Source of the DNA: a virus
Virus record (IMG/VR): IMGVR_UViG_3300046665_000548
Coordinates: 310,001-374,000 of that record
DNA length: 64,000 nt
Reading direction: 5' to 3' (one strand)
The position numbers and the translations under genes were made by a program. Below the pieces are notes generated by a model. It searched no databases. It was not told the origin of the DNA and saw only the letters and a program-made list of their open reading frames with translations. Below, in pieces: positions 34,181 through 42,280 of this stretch; positions within the stretch are counted from its first letter, which is position 1; every line of letters starts with the position of its first letter.

Positions 34181-34828
34181 ATGCGCCATTTCATCAACCT
34201 CGTAGAGACTGCTTATACCGACCCGTTGGACGAGTTCTTCACTGAGCTTGAACAGAAGGGTATCAAGCCCATCGAAGAGCTACAGAACATCCAAGCCCAC
34301 AAGGCGAAGAAGTTCGGAAATATGATGGAATTCGAAAAGTACATGGAAGGTCTAGGCTTTCACGTATTGGGAACAGGCTGGTTCTCGGCCGTGTTCTCGC
34401 ATCCTAAACTGAACTACGTTTTGAAGGTAGCCAATCTCGACGGCGCTTATCGCAAGTTCGTTGAGTACGCTTTTGCGAATTCGAACAACCCGCATCTGCC
34501 TCGCTTCAAGGGCCAGTTGATGCAGGTCACGTCTGACGTATTCATGATCCGGATGGAGATGCTGAACGAGATCGATCCGTCAACCTATGACGATTCGGTC
34601 AATCCCTGCTTTGCTGCGGCCCAGGCGATCTGCAACGGCGCGTATGGCGCAGAGCCCGACAATAGTCTAACCAGGACGTTCGTGGATATTATCGGCAAGC
34701 TCAAGGGCGTTCTGGTGAAGGCTGGTAGATGGCCAGCCAAACAGATCAGGCTTGATATGAAGGAAGACAACGTGATGTGCCGGGCAGATGGCACAATCGT
34801 TGTCACCGACCCTGTTGCGGTAAGATAA
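34181..34828 (+). CDS. Protein-kinase-like protein B, candidate internal head protein
   Basis: The start at MRHFINLVE|TA (rather than an upstream GTG/TTG-type extension) is set by the TAAATA-N4-ATG arrangement and by the L-x-E site. Fold marks: GTGWFSAVF (~residue 66), YVLKVANL with candidate lysine (~82), RLDMKEDNVM (~189, catalytic-loop-like) and VVTDPV (~206). It is paralogous to the protein at 6292 (shared PHLPRFKGQL/PHLPKFRGKL and NYVLKV/NYVIKV) and 215 residues long. Likely the same activity class; target unknown. Confidence 0.65.
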   Translation: MRHFINLVETAYTDPLDEFFTELEQKGIKPIEELQNIQAHKAKKFGNMMEFEKYMEGLGFHVLGTGWFSAVFSHPKLNYVLKVANLDGAYRKFVEYAFANSNNPHLPRFKGQLMQVTSDVFMIRMEMLNEIDPSTYDDSVNPCFAAAQAICNGAYGAEPDNSLTRTFVDIIGKLKGVLVKAGRWPAKQIRLDMKEDNVMCRADGTIVVTDPVAVR

Positions 34829-35344
34829 TCATTCAAGCATCATCTTGATCCAAACGTCGTCCGCTGGAGCAAGTTCCTGGACGCTCAAAATGGCTTCACC
34901 CTGATGTTGGTGATCGTCCCATTCAGGACGACATAGCATCCAGTTGCGCCCCTCTAGGCGGCCGATTATATCGTCGGTGAGTGTCTTCTTAGAATTCTTG
35001 ATGTAGTAGTAATTCTCGCGGGGAGGGATTGCGTCAAGCATCCCTTTAAACCGTTCGTGATCGATATTTTCCATAAACCAGACGCAGATGCCTTCCGCGC
35101 TGAACGAACCCATTGGCGACGGAGCCGCGTTATCGTACGAATCGCTTTGGAGCCAATAGCGATCAATCTCTATTGCTTTGAGAAAGTCGATACATCGTTC
35201 GTTTTCGAACGTGCTCATTGGAGAGACGGTCTCGCCCTTCCATCCTTTAAAATACAGACGTGCAGGCTTGGTGCGCTTCTCTTCGTAATCTCCGAAGGAA
35301 AGCGACCAGTGGGACATTTTTAGTACGCGATTTTCGTCTTTCAT
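34829..35344 (-). CDS. Hypothetical protein (171 aa)
   Basis: I place the start at ATG 35344 (MKDENRVLKMSHWSLSFGDYEEK). The upstream extension of the frame overlaps the divergent gene. The product is rich in W, D and E (AEGICVWFMENIDHERFKGMLDA, WMLCRPEWDDHQHQG). No recognised motif. It abuts the stop of kinase-like B. Confidence 0.55.
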   Translation of the reverse strand: MKDENRVLKMSHWSLSFGDYEEKRTKPARLYFKGWKGETVSPMSTFENERCIDFLKAIEIDRYWLQSDSYDNAAPSPMGSFSAEGICVWFMENIDHERFKGMLDAIPPRENYYYIKNSKKTLTDDIIGRLEGRNWMLCRPEWDDHQHQGEAILSVQELAPADDVWIKMMLE

Positions 35345-35402
35345 TTTGACCCAGAATAGTCTGCTGGAATATGGTGAACCATATTTTATTTGGTTCTTTA
35401 TC

Positions 35403-36293
35403 ATGTTGTTGCAGAAGCTCAAAGAGCACGAACTTATTCATCCACCGAAATGGTTGCCGGATAACACAATTTACCTGACCATTATGGGTTCGGTCGCGTA
35501 TGGAGTCTCGTCGGATACATCCGATATGGACCTTTATGGATTCTGTATGCCGCCAAAGGAACTGGTGTTCCCGCATCTTGCTGGAGAAATCCCAGGTTTC
35601 GGCCGCCAGATTGCGCGGTTCGAGCAGTGGCAGGAGCATCACGTCAAGGCTCCAGATTCCAACCAGGAATACGATTTTTCGGTGTACTCCATCGTGAAAT
35701 ACGTCAGTCTGTGTATGGAAAATAACCCTAACATGATCGACAGCCTGTTCACGCCTCGGCGCTGCGTGATCCATTCTACGGCGATCTCGGAGATGATCCG
35801 AGAACGTCGAAAGGAATTCTTGCACAAGGGCGCATGGCACAAGTTCAAGGGCTACAGCTACGCCCAGATGCACAAGCTGCGTGGCAAGTCGAATGCATCA
35901 AATCCGAAGCGTGCAGCGTCTATCCAAGAGGTTGGGTATGATGTGAAATTCGCCTATCATGTCGTCAGGCTGCTGTCTGAGGTTGAGCAGATTCTGATCG
36001 AGGGTGACCTCGACCTGGAGCGCAACCGCGAGCAGTTGAAGGCTATTCGCCGTGGCGAATGGACCATCGATCAGCTTGAGCAACATTTTGCCGACAAGGA
36101 AGCTGTTTTGGAGAACGTTTATGCGAATAGCACGTTACGTCATTCTCCGGACGAGGCAAAGATCAAGACGCTGCTGATCGACTGTCTGGAGCAACACTAT
36201 GGAAGTCTCGATAAAGCTATCGCGAAGGATAAATCGTCAGGTCAACTGATCAGCGAGCTTGAAGCCGTACTGGATCGTTTCCGAGGTGCGTGA
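35403..36293 (+). CDS. RlaP-like nucleotidyltransferase (296 aa)
   Basis: Residues ~28-45, IMGSVAYGVSSDTSDMDLYG, are the GS...D-x-D signature of the nucleotidyltransferase superfamily in the form used by RlaP-type predicted RNA-repair enzymes. NNPNMIDSLFTP (~100-112) and a helical C-terminus (HKFKGYSYAQMHKLRG...) are typical of that family. I choose ATG 35403 instead of the upstream TTG (35346). Possible role: repair of RNA cut by host defences, or nucleotidyl transfer to another target. The next gene overlaps by TGATG. Confidence 0.7.
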   Translation: MLLQKLKEHELIHPPKWLPDNTIYLTIMGSVAYGVSSDTSDMDLYGFCMPPKELVFPHLAGEIPGFGRQIARFEQWQEHHVKAPDSNQEYDFSVYSIVKYVSLCMENNPNMIDSLFTPRRCVIHSTAISEMIRERRKEFLHKGAWHKFKGYSYAQMHKLRGKSNASNPKRAASIQEVGYDVKFAYHVVRLLSEVEQILIEGDLDLERNREQLKAIRRGEWTIDQLEQHFADKEAVLENVYANSTLRHSPDEAKIKTLLIDCLEQHYGSLDKAIAKDKSSGQLISELEAVLDRFRGA

Positions 36294-36469
36294 TGGAGAA
36301 AGACGGACGAGATAGGCATACTCTCGAACTGCATTATGCTTTTCGTAAGCTCGTCAATGGCGGGCTGCTGGAGAATCGGTTTATCACGTTCACTTGCTGG
36401 GTTGGTCAGTACGGTATTGCTAAGGCTTGGGAGCATTTGGCAGCAGGCACAAAAATCAATTTGAACTAG
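36293..36469 (+). CDS. Small hypothetical protein (58 aa)
   Basis: ATG overlaps the nucleotidyltransferase stop. MEKDGRDRHTLELHYAFRKL... then ENRFITFTCWVGQYGIAKAWEHL: a small helical protein, co-translated with the upstream gene. Function unknown. Confidence 0.55.
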   Translation: MEKDGRDRHTLELHYAFRKLVNGGLLENRFITFTCWVGQYGIAKAWEHLAAGTKINLN

Positions 36470-36475
36470 GCTCTC

Positions 36476-36481
36476 TAAATA
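36476..36481 (+). promoter_or_regulatory. Late promoter motif TAAATA, 4 nt before ATG 36486
   Basis: CTCTAAATA, ACCG, ATG. No SD. Confidence 0.6.
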
Positions 36482-36485
36482 ACCG

Positions 36486-36956
36486 ATGCGATACGCGGAT
36501 ATTATCAAAGAGAGCCTAGTTCGGAAAACCGTCTATCACGGTAGCCCTACGTTTGATGGAGCCACCCAAATAAGTTTGGGTCATCCAGGTCTGTTTTATG
36601 TAACGGACGATTTGGAATACGCCAAAGATTATGCTCGAAGAGGTTACATAAGCGTCTTCTCGATGCAGATGCAGAACCCTTTAGACTTGCGTGTCGCTCA
36701 AAACATCGAAGAAGCCTACCAGATTTACTCAGCCAATCCTCCGGACGTAGATGAACCGTACAACATCGAAACCGATGCTGGCGAAGAATGGGCTCTCCTA
36801 GTTTCGGAGGATGTGGTGAATCACTTCAAGCAGAAGGGCTTCGATGGTTTCGTGATAAACGAAAGCTCTAACGGGCTATCCTATGCCATCACAAACCCTG
36901 CTCGCCAACTCAAGCTGATAAGCGTAGAGAAGTCCCAACAGATGATGCCTAAATAG
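36486..36956 (+). CDS. ART-like protein, candidate head-packaged effector (156 aa)
   Basis: MRYADIIKE|SLVR (I-K-E cleavage-type site) is nearly identical in style to MRYHEIINE at 5589. It continues VYHGSPTFDGATQISLG, LFYVTDDLEYAKDYARRG, SVFSMQMQNPLDLRV and KQKGFDGFVINES, the layout of small ART-fold phage proteins and close to the N-terminal part of the fusion protein at 31698. A catalytic glutamate is not secure. No SD and TAAATA-N4-ATG start. Possible injected modifier of host proteins. Confidence 0.65.
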   Translation: MRYADIIKESLVRKTVYHGSPTFDGATQISLGHPGLFYVTDDLEYAKDYARRGYISVFSMQMQNPLDLRVAQNIEEAYQIYSANPPDVDEPYNIETDAGEEWALLVSEDVVNHFKQKGFDGFVINESSNGLSYAITNPARQLKLISVEKSQQMMPK

Positions 36957-37013
36957 GGGAGTGCGACCGCAAGTCGTTCTTGGCCCATCACACTTTATTA
37001 AACAATAACCCTC

Positions 37014-37040
37014 AAGGTGCGGATTCGTCCGCACCTTTTT
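37014..37040. terminator. Rho-independent terminator (usable in both directions)
   Basis: AAGGTGCGGA-TTCG-TCCGCACCTT followed by TTTTTA. It lies between the convergent ART-like gene and the sensor gene. Confidence 0.85.
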
Positions 37041-38175
37041 ATTTGAGCTTCTTCTCGACCGTATCTAGCTCGGTGTTCAGAACCTGGACCAAGTTGTCTT
37101 TCTGACTGATCTCGGAATGCAGATTCGTCAGTGCCGTATCCATAGACCTGCCAGCAGTATTGACCTCAATCAAATCAGTTTCGATTGGATACGTCTCAAT
37201 GCCATGAGCAACGGATTGGGCTTTCTTGACCAGTGCATGAAGAGCACCTGAAATGCGGCGGCCAAGAATGGTAGCAAACGTAATGGGCAGAATCACCGAG
37301 AGGAGCAGCATCCAGAGTAGAAAGCGGCCGAACCGCTGTGCGGGCTCAATGTAAACCTCGGGGTAGGCCGAGACTAGGACGTGCCATCCAGACGAAAACC
37401 TCCTGAAGCTGCCAACGACCGGGTTACCATCGAGGGTGCGGATATTATCGCCCCAAACCTCTTCTGTATTATTGGAAGCGCGCATCTGCTCCCAGCTTGA
37501 ATGTGAAACCTGCTGACCGACCCACTTATTGTTGTCGATAGAGCGAGATATGATCATGCCCTTGCTGTCTGCCAGCGCCGTAACCCATCCATTAGGAGTA
37601 TTCGCCAGAGACTTAAAGTACGTTGCTGGCACAGCCACTGAAATAGCGTATTTCACCTCGCCATTGATGACTACTGGCGCGGTTACCGCAACCATATACT
37701 TCTTTGATATGCTCCCCAGAATAAGGTCAGACACGCGAGTCTCGCGATGCGCGAATACCTGATCCAGACCAAGCTTGTCGTTTTGATACGAGACGTTCGG
37801 TAGTGGTTGTCCGTGTGGAACGAGGCTGTTGACCCTTTGCTGGCCGTTGCGGTCGATAAGGACGATCCATCCTCCATCTCCATCTCTAACCCAGCCGCCT
37901 TCTCGGTCCCGGAGCTTTATCTCAAACGTTTCGAGATCGTTTGCTACGAGAGCCTGGGAACCCGAAAGGGTGATCGCGACAGACTTAAGAGATTCGATGT
38001 CACGGCCAACTTCACCATCAATACGGCGGGCTGCGGACATGGCTGTTTCGATGATGCTGTGTTCTTCGTTCTTTATGTACGAATAACCCATGTAGCAAGA
38101 CATCCCAAGTAGAGGGACATAGATAGCTAGAGCAAATACCATTAGATGAGCAAATAAAGAGCGAGGCTTGACCAT
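37039..38175 (-). CDS. Membrane sensor with dCache domain, no kinase (378 aa)
   Basis: I choose ATG 38175 (MVKPRSLFAHLMVFALAIYVP), which has the TAAATA-N4-ATG arrangement; the frame upstream continues but overlaps the divergent protease gene. TM1 is at ~10-32. The extracytoplasmic dCache-like domain spans ~35-270 (LSGSQALVANDLETFEIKLRD, GGWIVLIDRNGQQRVNSLVPHGQPLP). TM2 is at ~280-305 (FLLWMLLLSVILPITFATILG). The end is a helix with no histidine or ATPase domain. Its sensor half strongly resembles rhizobial HWE-type kinases, so it looks like a kinase that has lost its output domain or acts as a decoy sensor. Confidence 0.7.
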   Translation of the reverse strand: MVKPRSLFAHLMVFALAIYVPLLGMSCYMGYSYIKNEEHSIIETAMSAARRIDGEVGRDIESLKSVAITLSGSQALVANDLETFEIKLRDREGGWVRDGDGGWIVLIDRNGQQRVNSLVPHGQPLPNVSYQNDKLGLDQVFAHRETRVSDLILGSISKKYMVAVTAPVVINGEVKYAISVAVPATYFKSLANTPNGWVTALADSKGMIISRSIDNNKWVGQQVSHSSWEQMRASNNTEEVWGDNIRTLDGNPVVGSFRRFSSGWHVLVSAYPEVYIEPAQRFGRFLLWMLLLSVILPITFATILGRRISGALHALVKKAQSVAHGIETYPIETDLIEVNTAGRSMDTALTNLHSEISQKDNLVQVLNTELDTVEKKLK

Positions 38176-38179
38176 ACTG

Positions 38180-38185
38180 TATTTA
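38180..38185 (-). promoter_or_regulatory. Late promoter motif TAAATA, 4 nt before the sensor ATG (38175)
   Basis: On the minus strand ATAAATA, CAGT, ATG. It lies at the start of the divergent protease gene. Confidence 0.55.
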
Positions 38186-38745
38186 TGGACAAAATGATCA
38201 ACTCTGGTGTCTTCTGTATTGCGATGAAGAAGCCATGGAAGCAAGGTAGTTTTGACGGTTTGTGCGGGGCATATAGTGTTGTAAATGCTGTGCACTACTT
38301 GTACGAAGATTTCTCTCAAGAAGATTGCGCCGCTCTTTTTACTTATATGGTCAGAAGCCATCCCGAATTATTCTCTCAGGCGCTGCTCAGTGGTATGAGG
38401 TTTAAACAACTTTGGGGCTTGGCCAACACGGCAAAGAAATGCATAGCGCCTTATCGGACGATGCGCCTCTATAGGCCATTCTATAACCAGAAGGTATCGT
38501 CTGTAGACGACTTCATGGATCGCGTATCCACGATGATAGGCACAAACGCCGTGATGTTGGTCGGATTGGGGCGGCCTTGGAACCACTGGTCGGTAGCAAG
38601 CAAGATCACCCCGAAAACAATTACTTTTCAAGACAGCGGTAGCTGCAACGTTCAGCGGGTGTACAAGAGTTCTCTGTCCCTAGAGGACAGTGACGGCCAC
38701 ATCATGCTTGACTACCATCAGAGCATTGTGATCGAACGCCTCTGA
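38185..38745 (+). CDS. Papain-like cysteine-protease-like protein (186 aa)
   Basis: The Q...C pair QGSFDGLCGAYSVVNAV (~residues 20-36), a histidine in PWNHWSVAS (~130) and D in FQDSG (~145) are in the order and spacing of papain-like (C39-like) enzymes. The start is uncertain: ATG 38194 or 38224 would leave all the catalytic residues. It is divergent from the sensor gene. Could process host or viral proteins, or act as a deubiquitinase-like or amidase enzyme. The active site is inferred by eye. Confidence 0.6.
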   Translation: MDKMINSGVFCIAMKKPWKQGSFDGLCGAYSVVNAVHYLYEDFSQEDCAALFTYMVRSHPELFSQALLSGMRFKQLWGLANTAKKCIAPYRTMRLYRPFYNQKVSSVDDFMDRVSTMIGTNAVMLVGLGRPWNHWSVASKITPKTITFQDSGSCNVQRVYKSSLSLEDSDGHIMLDYHQSIVIERL

Positions 38746-38785
38746 GAGCATCGATAAGTAATACAAGATCATCAACAGGTATTTC

Positions 38786-39109
38786 ATGGCTACGATAAAC
38801 ATCGGCGGCGTCAAGGTCACCGGCAACAACATCTCAATTGTGAATAACAAGGTCTACATCGACGGTAATCTCATGGAAGGCGATCCCGCCGTTGCAGGCG
38901 GCATCCTTGAAGTCAGAATACTTGAGGGCACAGTAGAACACGTCTCCGCTGATGGCTCCGTGACGGCAGGCTCGATAAAGGGTAACGTAAGCGCGGGAGG
39001 TTCTGTGACCTGTGATTGCGTCGGCGGCAGCTTGACGGCTGGCGGTTCGGTGAAATGCGGCCGGGTTGGCGGTTCGATCTCGGCTGGCGGCAGTGTAAGA
39101 CACGCCTAA
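38786..39109 (+). CDS. Bactofilin-like repeat protein (107 aa)
   Basis: After a short lead (MATINIGGVKVTGNNISIVNNKV), the last ~65 residues are repeats of the kind V-x-A-x-G-S-V-x-A/C-G-x-x-x-G (VSADGSVTAGSIKGNVSAGGSV...), which fit a small beta-solenoid such as bactofilins. Phage or host origin is unclear. A cytoskeletal or structural role is possible; not proven. Confidence 0.6.
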   Translation: MATINIGGVKVTGNNISIVNNKVYIDGNLMEGDPAVAGGILEVRILEGTVEHVSADGSVTAGSIKGNVSAGGSVTCDCVGGSLTAGGSVKCGRVGGSISAGGSVRHA

Positions 39110-39179
39110 ACAATACTCAAACTAGACTTTCAAATAATAGGTTTTTGCGTTACGTTGCATCCTCCGTGAGAGGTTCCAT

Positions 39180-39923
39180 ATGCAGATGTTCCGTGAGACT
39201 GTTCATTGTAATGAGCAATTGCTCGCTCCTTACGAGGGGTTTGAGCAAGTAATATTCCATGAGCATGCGCTGTCGTTAGAGTGGCGGCGCGCTCTGGATA
39301 TGAGAGAATTACGGATCATGGGCGAGATGGGTTCTGCTCGCCATGCCGTTATAGCATTTGAGAATGACTGGCGGATCAGTGCCGTAACGATGATCAGCGA
39401 CCAGTCCTTTGGCGCACTGTTGCATGGTGAAGCGAGGAGGCCGACTTACGAGGTCATGGTTGTTTCTCCATTTTCAGACGAAACGACCGATCCCGCCTAC
39501 CATCTGAATCAGACGATACTGCGCGAGCTTATCGAAGAGGTGCGCACGAAGAGCGGAAAAGCCTACAAGCGTCGTCCAGTTATTTCGGATGAAAGTATAC
39601 TCAGCTATTGCGATGCTTATCCGGCTGATCGCTCAGGTTATAAGCCCGATCTACACGGGTCGTTCGAGTTCCGCGAAGAGCATTGGTATGTTCCGGAATT
39701 CATGAACAATCGAGTTATGATCCCGGACGCAAACTGGAATCAAATCGTGTGGGATACCGCCAGATCGGGCGGCCGAGAGCCCAACATGAATCTACCCTAC
39801 AAGATCATCAACGAATGGTGTCAAAAGAACTGTACGGATGACTTTGCTTGGACAGGTGCCGCCGTCACTTGGACGTTTCGCGACGCCAACGACGCATTGA
39901 TGTTCAAGCTGCGATGGGGGTAA
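39180..39923 (+). CDS. FKLRWG-family protein (247 aa)
   Basis: ATG has GAGAGG upstream. The C-terminal half contains WTFRDANDALMFKLRWG, the tail shared with the small proteins at 25431, 27484 and 27733, here attached to a much larger N-terminal region (EQVIFHEHALSLEWRRALDMRELRIMGEM..., PTYEVMVVSPFSDE). Function unknown. It ends 19 bases before the converging end of the histidine-kinase gene. Confidence 0.65.
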   Translation: MQMFRETVHCNEQLLAPYEGFEQVIFHEHALSLEWRRALDMRELRIMGEMGSARHAVIAFENDWRISAVTMISDQSFGALLHGEARRPTYEVMVVSPFSDETTDPAYHLNQTILRELIEEVRTKSGKAYKRRPVISDESILSYCDAYPADRSGYKPDLHGSFEFREEHWYVPEFMNNRVMIPDANWNQIVWDTARSGGREPNMNLPYKIINEWCQKNCTDDFAWTGAAVTWTFRDANDALMFKLRWG

Positions 39924-41547
39924 TTCCAGGTTGGGCACCCGTAGCAAATTTGAGCCGGGCGGCCTCGGCCTCTCCTACGTTCAGTTGGAAGGTTAGACAG
40001 AAGCGGCTTTCGCCCGCCTCTGGCCACTCCATCTTTCCGTTAAGCTGCTCGGCAAGCCTGTCAGTCATACGCAGGCCCATCGAACGAGTGTCACGATAAC
40101 CCTCGGTAACGCCTACGCCGTCGTCCGAAACGCAGAGCAATCCGGCTTCGTCCTCGACCTTAATATCAATACTGATTCGGCCAGACGTGCGGCCTCCGAA
40201 GGCGTGCTTGAGAGAGTTCGTGATTAGCTCAACGACAACGAAAGCAAGTGGGCTAGCATTATCGAGCGATACCAAGATATTTGCCTCGGTTTTCACCTCA
40301 GACGTGATCCCACGCGCGCCCGCGCCATATGCGGCCATGATCTCACCCACGATGTCTCGAACGAACTCTCCAGCGTCAACTGTTTTAAGATCATCTGACC
40401 GATAGAGCATAGCGTGAACCTTCGCCATCGCGCCAACCCGAGTGATTGCGTCTTCGAAGGGTTCTCTTTGCTCTTCAGAAAGATTTCGCGAGCTAAGCCT
40501 GAGCATACTCTGGATAACCTGGAGATTATTCTTAACGCGATGATAGATTTCACGAAGCAAAACATTACGCTCTTCCAACGTAGCGCTGGTCTGTTCAAGA
40601 AGGGTGGCTTGAAGTCGTTCCGTCTCAACACGGCGGCGCTGGTTCAGGAATAGACCGAGAGCGGCGAGACTGACTAGAACGCAGAGAACACCACCGGACA
40701 CCACGGACCAATCGCGACTCCTAATCAATGCATTATACACTCCGCGATCACTTGACGTGACAGTTGCCCAATTCGTGAGTTTCGATTTGACGTACGCCAC
40801 GAAAACTTGATTACCGTCGTATAGCGTAGTCGGTCCCGACCCCCGGCCGTTTTCAGTGATAGACTTTTGCAGGTTGCGATCTGCTTCCTTACCAAGCCTG
40901 ATATCGGGCTCCTTGGAACGCCCCACATGAATGTAGTTTTCGTCCAGAATGCCAGTAACGATCACGCCGGGTGGATCAGGCATGCTCATGAGCAGGTTCT
41001 GCATGACGGATCGCTTCATCAGCAGCATGAACACATACTGGATTTCTTGGCGTTTGATCGGCACCGCCAGCATGATAAACGGTTGGCCACGAATCTGCCC
41101 TGGCGTGTTTATAGAGAAAACTTTCGGTTCTCGAAGCCGAGAAAACTCTTCGACCGAAATTTTCGATGGAGGAAGTTCTGTGCCAAAGGGAGCAGCGGTC
41201 GTGAACAATATCTTTGCGTCAGACGCTCGGACCAAGGCGAGCGCATCCCACGTCGGCACGTCACGAACAAGCCTCTCCGCACTGTCATAAAGCAATCGAA
41301 GATTCTTTTCTGGATTATCAAACATCTCTAGGCGGGAGATGGCTTCGACCGCTCGGATATTCTCACGAAAATAGGTATCAAAGTTAGCAGTTACTTCGTC
41401 TGAACGCCTGAAGAGATCGTTCTTCATCTCATCGATGCTAACGGTTATCTGAGATGATACCCAGAACCCTGCAAACAAAAACAGCGGAACGAGAGCGAGG
41501 ACGATGCTCATCACCCCGACGTAGATGCTTTTGGTTGTGTTAACCAT
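39904..41547 (-). CDS. HWE/HisKA_2-type sensor histidine kinase (547 aa)
   Basis: I choose ATG 41547 (MVNTTKSIYVGVMSIVLALVPLFLFAGFWV). TM1 is at ~8-30, a dCache-type periplasmic domain at ~35-270, and TM2 at ~280-302 (SVVSGGVLCVLVSLAALGLFL). A linker follows, then the kinase: REIYHRVKNNLQVIQS (phospho-acceptor H at ~333), an N-box-like segment VVELITNSLKHAFGG (~440) and the G-box SDDGVGV (~470). These are the features of HisKA_2/HWE kinases, typical of rhizobia and linked to general stress signalling. A complete two-component kinase in a lytic-type phage is unusual. No response regulator gene is visible in the window. Confidence 0.85.
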   Translation of the reverse strand: MVNTTKSIYVGVMSIVLALVPLFLFAGFWVSSQITVSIDEMKNDLFRRSDEVTANFDTYFRENIRAVEAISRLEMFDNPEKNLRLLYDSAERLVRDVPTWDALALVRASDAKILFTTAAPFGTELPPSKISVEEFSRLREPKVFSINTPGQIRGQPFIMLAVPIKRQEIQYVFMLLMKRSVMQNLLMSMPDPPGVIVTGILDENYIHVGRSKEPDIRLGKEADRNLQKSITENGRGSGPTTLYDGNQVFVAYVKSKLTNWATVTSSDRGVYNALIRSRDWSVVSGGVLCVLVSLAALGLFLNQRRRVETERLQATLLEQTSATLEERNVLLREIYHRVKNNLQVIQSMLRLSSRNLSEEQREPFEDAITRVGAMAKVHAMLYRSDDLKTVDAGEFVRDIVGEIMAAYGAGARGITSEVKTEANILVSLDNASPLAFVVVELITNSLKHAFGGRTSGRISIDIKVEDEAGLLCVSDDGVGVTEGYRDTRSMGLRMTDRLAEQLNGKMEWPEAGESRFCLTFQLNVGEAEAARLKFATGAQPGITPIAA

Positions 41548-41689
41548 TGATCGTAACCTTAAGAAGAATACACTAACGAACAGAACGGTTCGACCATTAT
41601 ATCCTCTAAACAGAAACCGTATTTCGGTAGCATCGTCAAGGGTATACTTCGTCACACTTCTCCGGAGATATTGAGTCTCAAGAGCGAGT

Positions 41690-42130
41690 CCCCATACAGT
41701 CCGATCATACCATTAGGGCAAAAGGAGGCTGGCCCGGCCGAAATCTGCGTCCCAAGCTTTGCTGCGGAGGGACCTTTGAGGTAATTGGACCCACAAGATC
41801 GCTGCTGCTTGGGCTGAGTTGGCACTCACCAAAAAGGCACCAAAAGATAGCTCGCAATGTCTTGACATGACAACGAGCTTATCTGACCCCGGTCGAGTAG
41901 GATTGGCTTGGGCAGATGCCAGCAGTAATGCTGAACCGCTATAGCGCGCTTGCGCGCAGAGAAGGGCGATTAAAGGGAGGGTTTCGGGTAGCCACCTCCT
42001 CCGGGTAGAACCGGTACATCGCCAATCCACTGTAGAACTCACGGAAATAATCTACAATTCTCCCCTGCCTCTTACCGAGATGCTAGACATGACTGTCGGC
42101 TATAAAGCTCTGTGAGTGGCAGGGGGAATA
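41690..42130 (+). ncRNA. Structured RNA candidate of unknown class (~440 nt)
   Basis: No believable coding frame covers this gap. Pairings that support structure: GTCCC/GGGAC (41749/41769), AGCTCG/CGAGCT (~41849/41873), CAGCA-GTAA-TGCTG (41920-41933, GNRA-type loop), GCGCGC/GCGCGC palindrome (41944-41957), GGCGAT/ATCGCC (41965/42018) enclosing CCGG/CCGG, TGTAGA/TCTACA (~42030/42049), and CCCCTGCC/GGCAGGGG (42062/42118). The GTAA loop favours the plus strand. It lies in the 5' region of the glycosyltransferase gene, so it may be an independent RNA or a long regulatory leader. Confidence 0.5.
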
Positions 42131-42182
42131 GAAGTATATAAAATCTTCGGAAATGTATTCATCCTCCTAAAGGATGATGATC

Positions 42183-42214
42183 ATGAAGCATAAGTCGAAG
42201 ACGAAATGCTTCAT
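42183..42214 (+). promoter_or_regulatory. Long hairpin before glycosyltransferase
   Basis: ATGAAGCAT/ATGCTTCAT inverted repeat with a 14-base A/G-rich loop, followed by the coding region. Could affect translation of the gene. Confidence 0.4.
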
Positions 42215-42270
42215 GGAATCAGCAGCACAAGCGTAAGCTTGGGCTCTATAGAATCAGTTAAAACCACAGA

Positions 42271-42276
42271 TAAATA
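42271..42276 (+). promoter_or_regulatory. Late promoter motif TAAATA, 4 nt before ATG 42281
   Basis: AGATAAATA, CAGC, ATG. No SD. Confidence 0.5.
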
Positions 42277-42280
42277 CAGC

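Noticed and set aside
41713-42042. 109-codon minus-strand frame
   Set aside because: Low-complexity R/S/L-rich translation, no SD, and it lies over the region whose base pairing suggests a structured RNA; judged chance.
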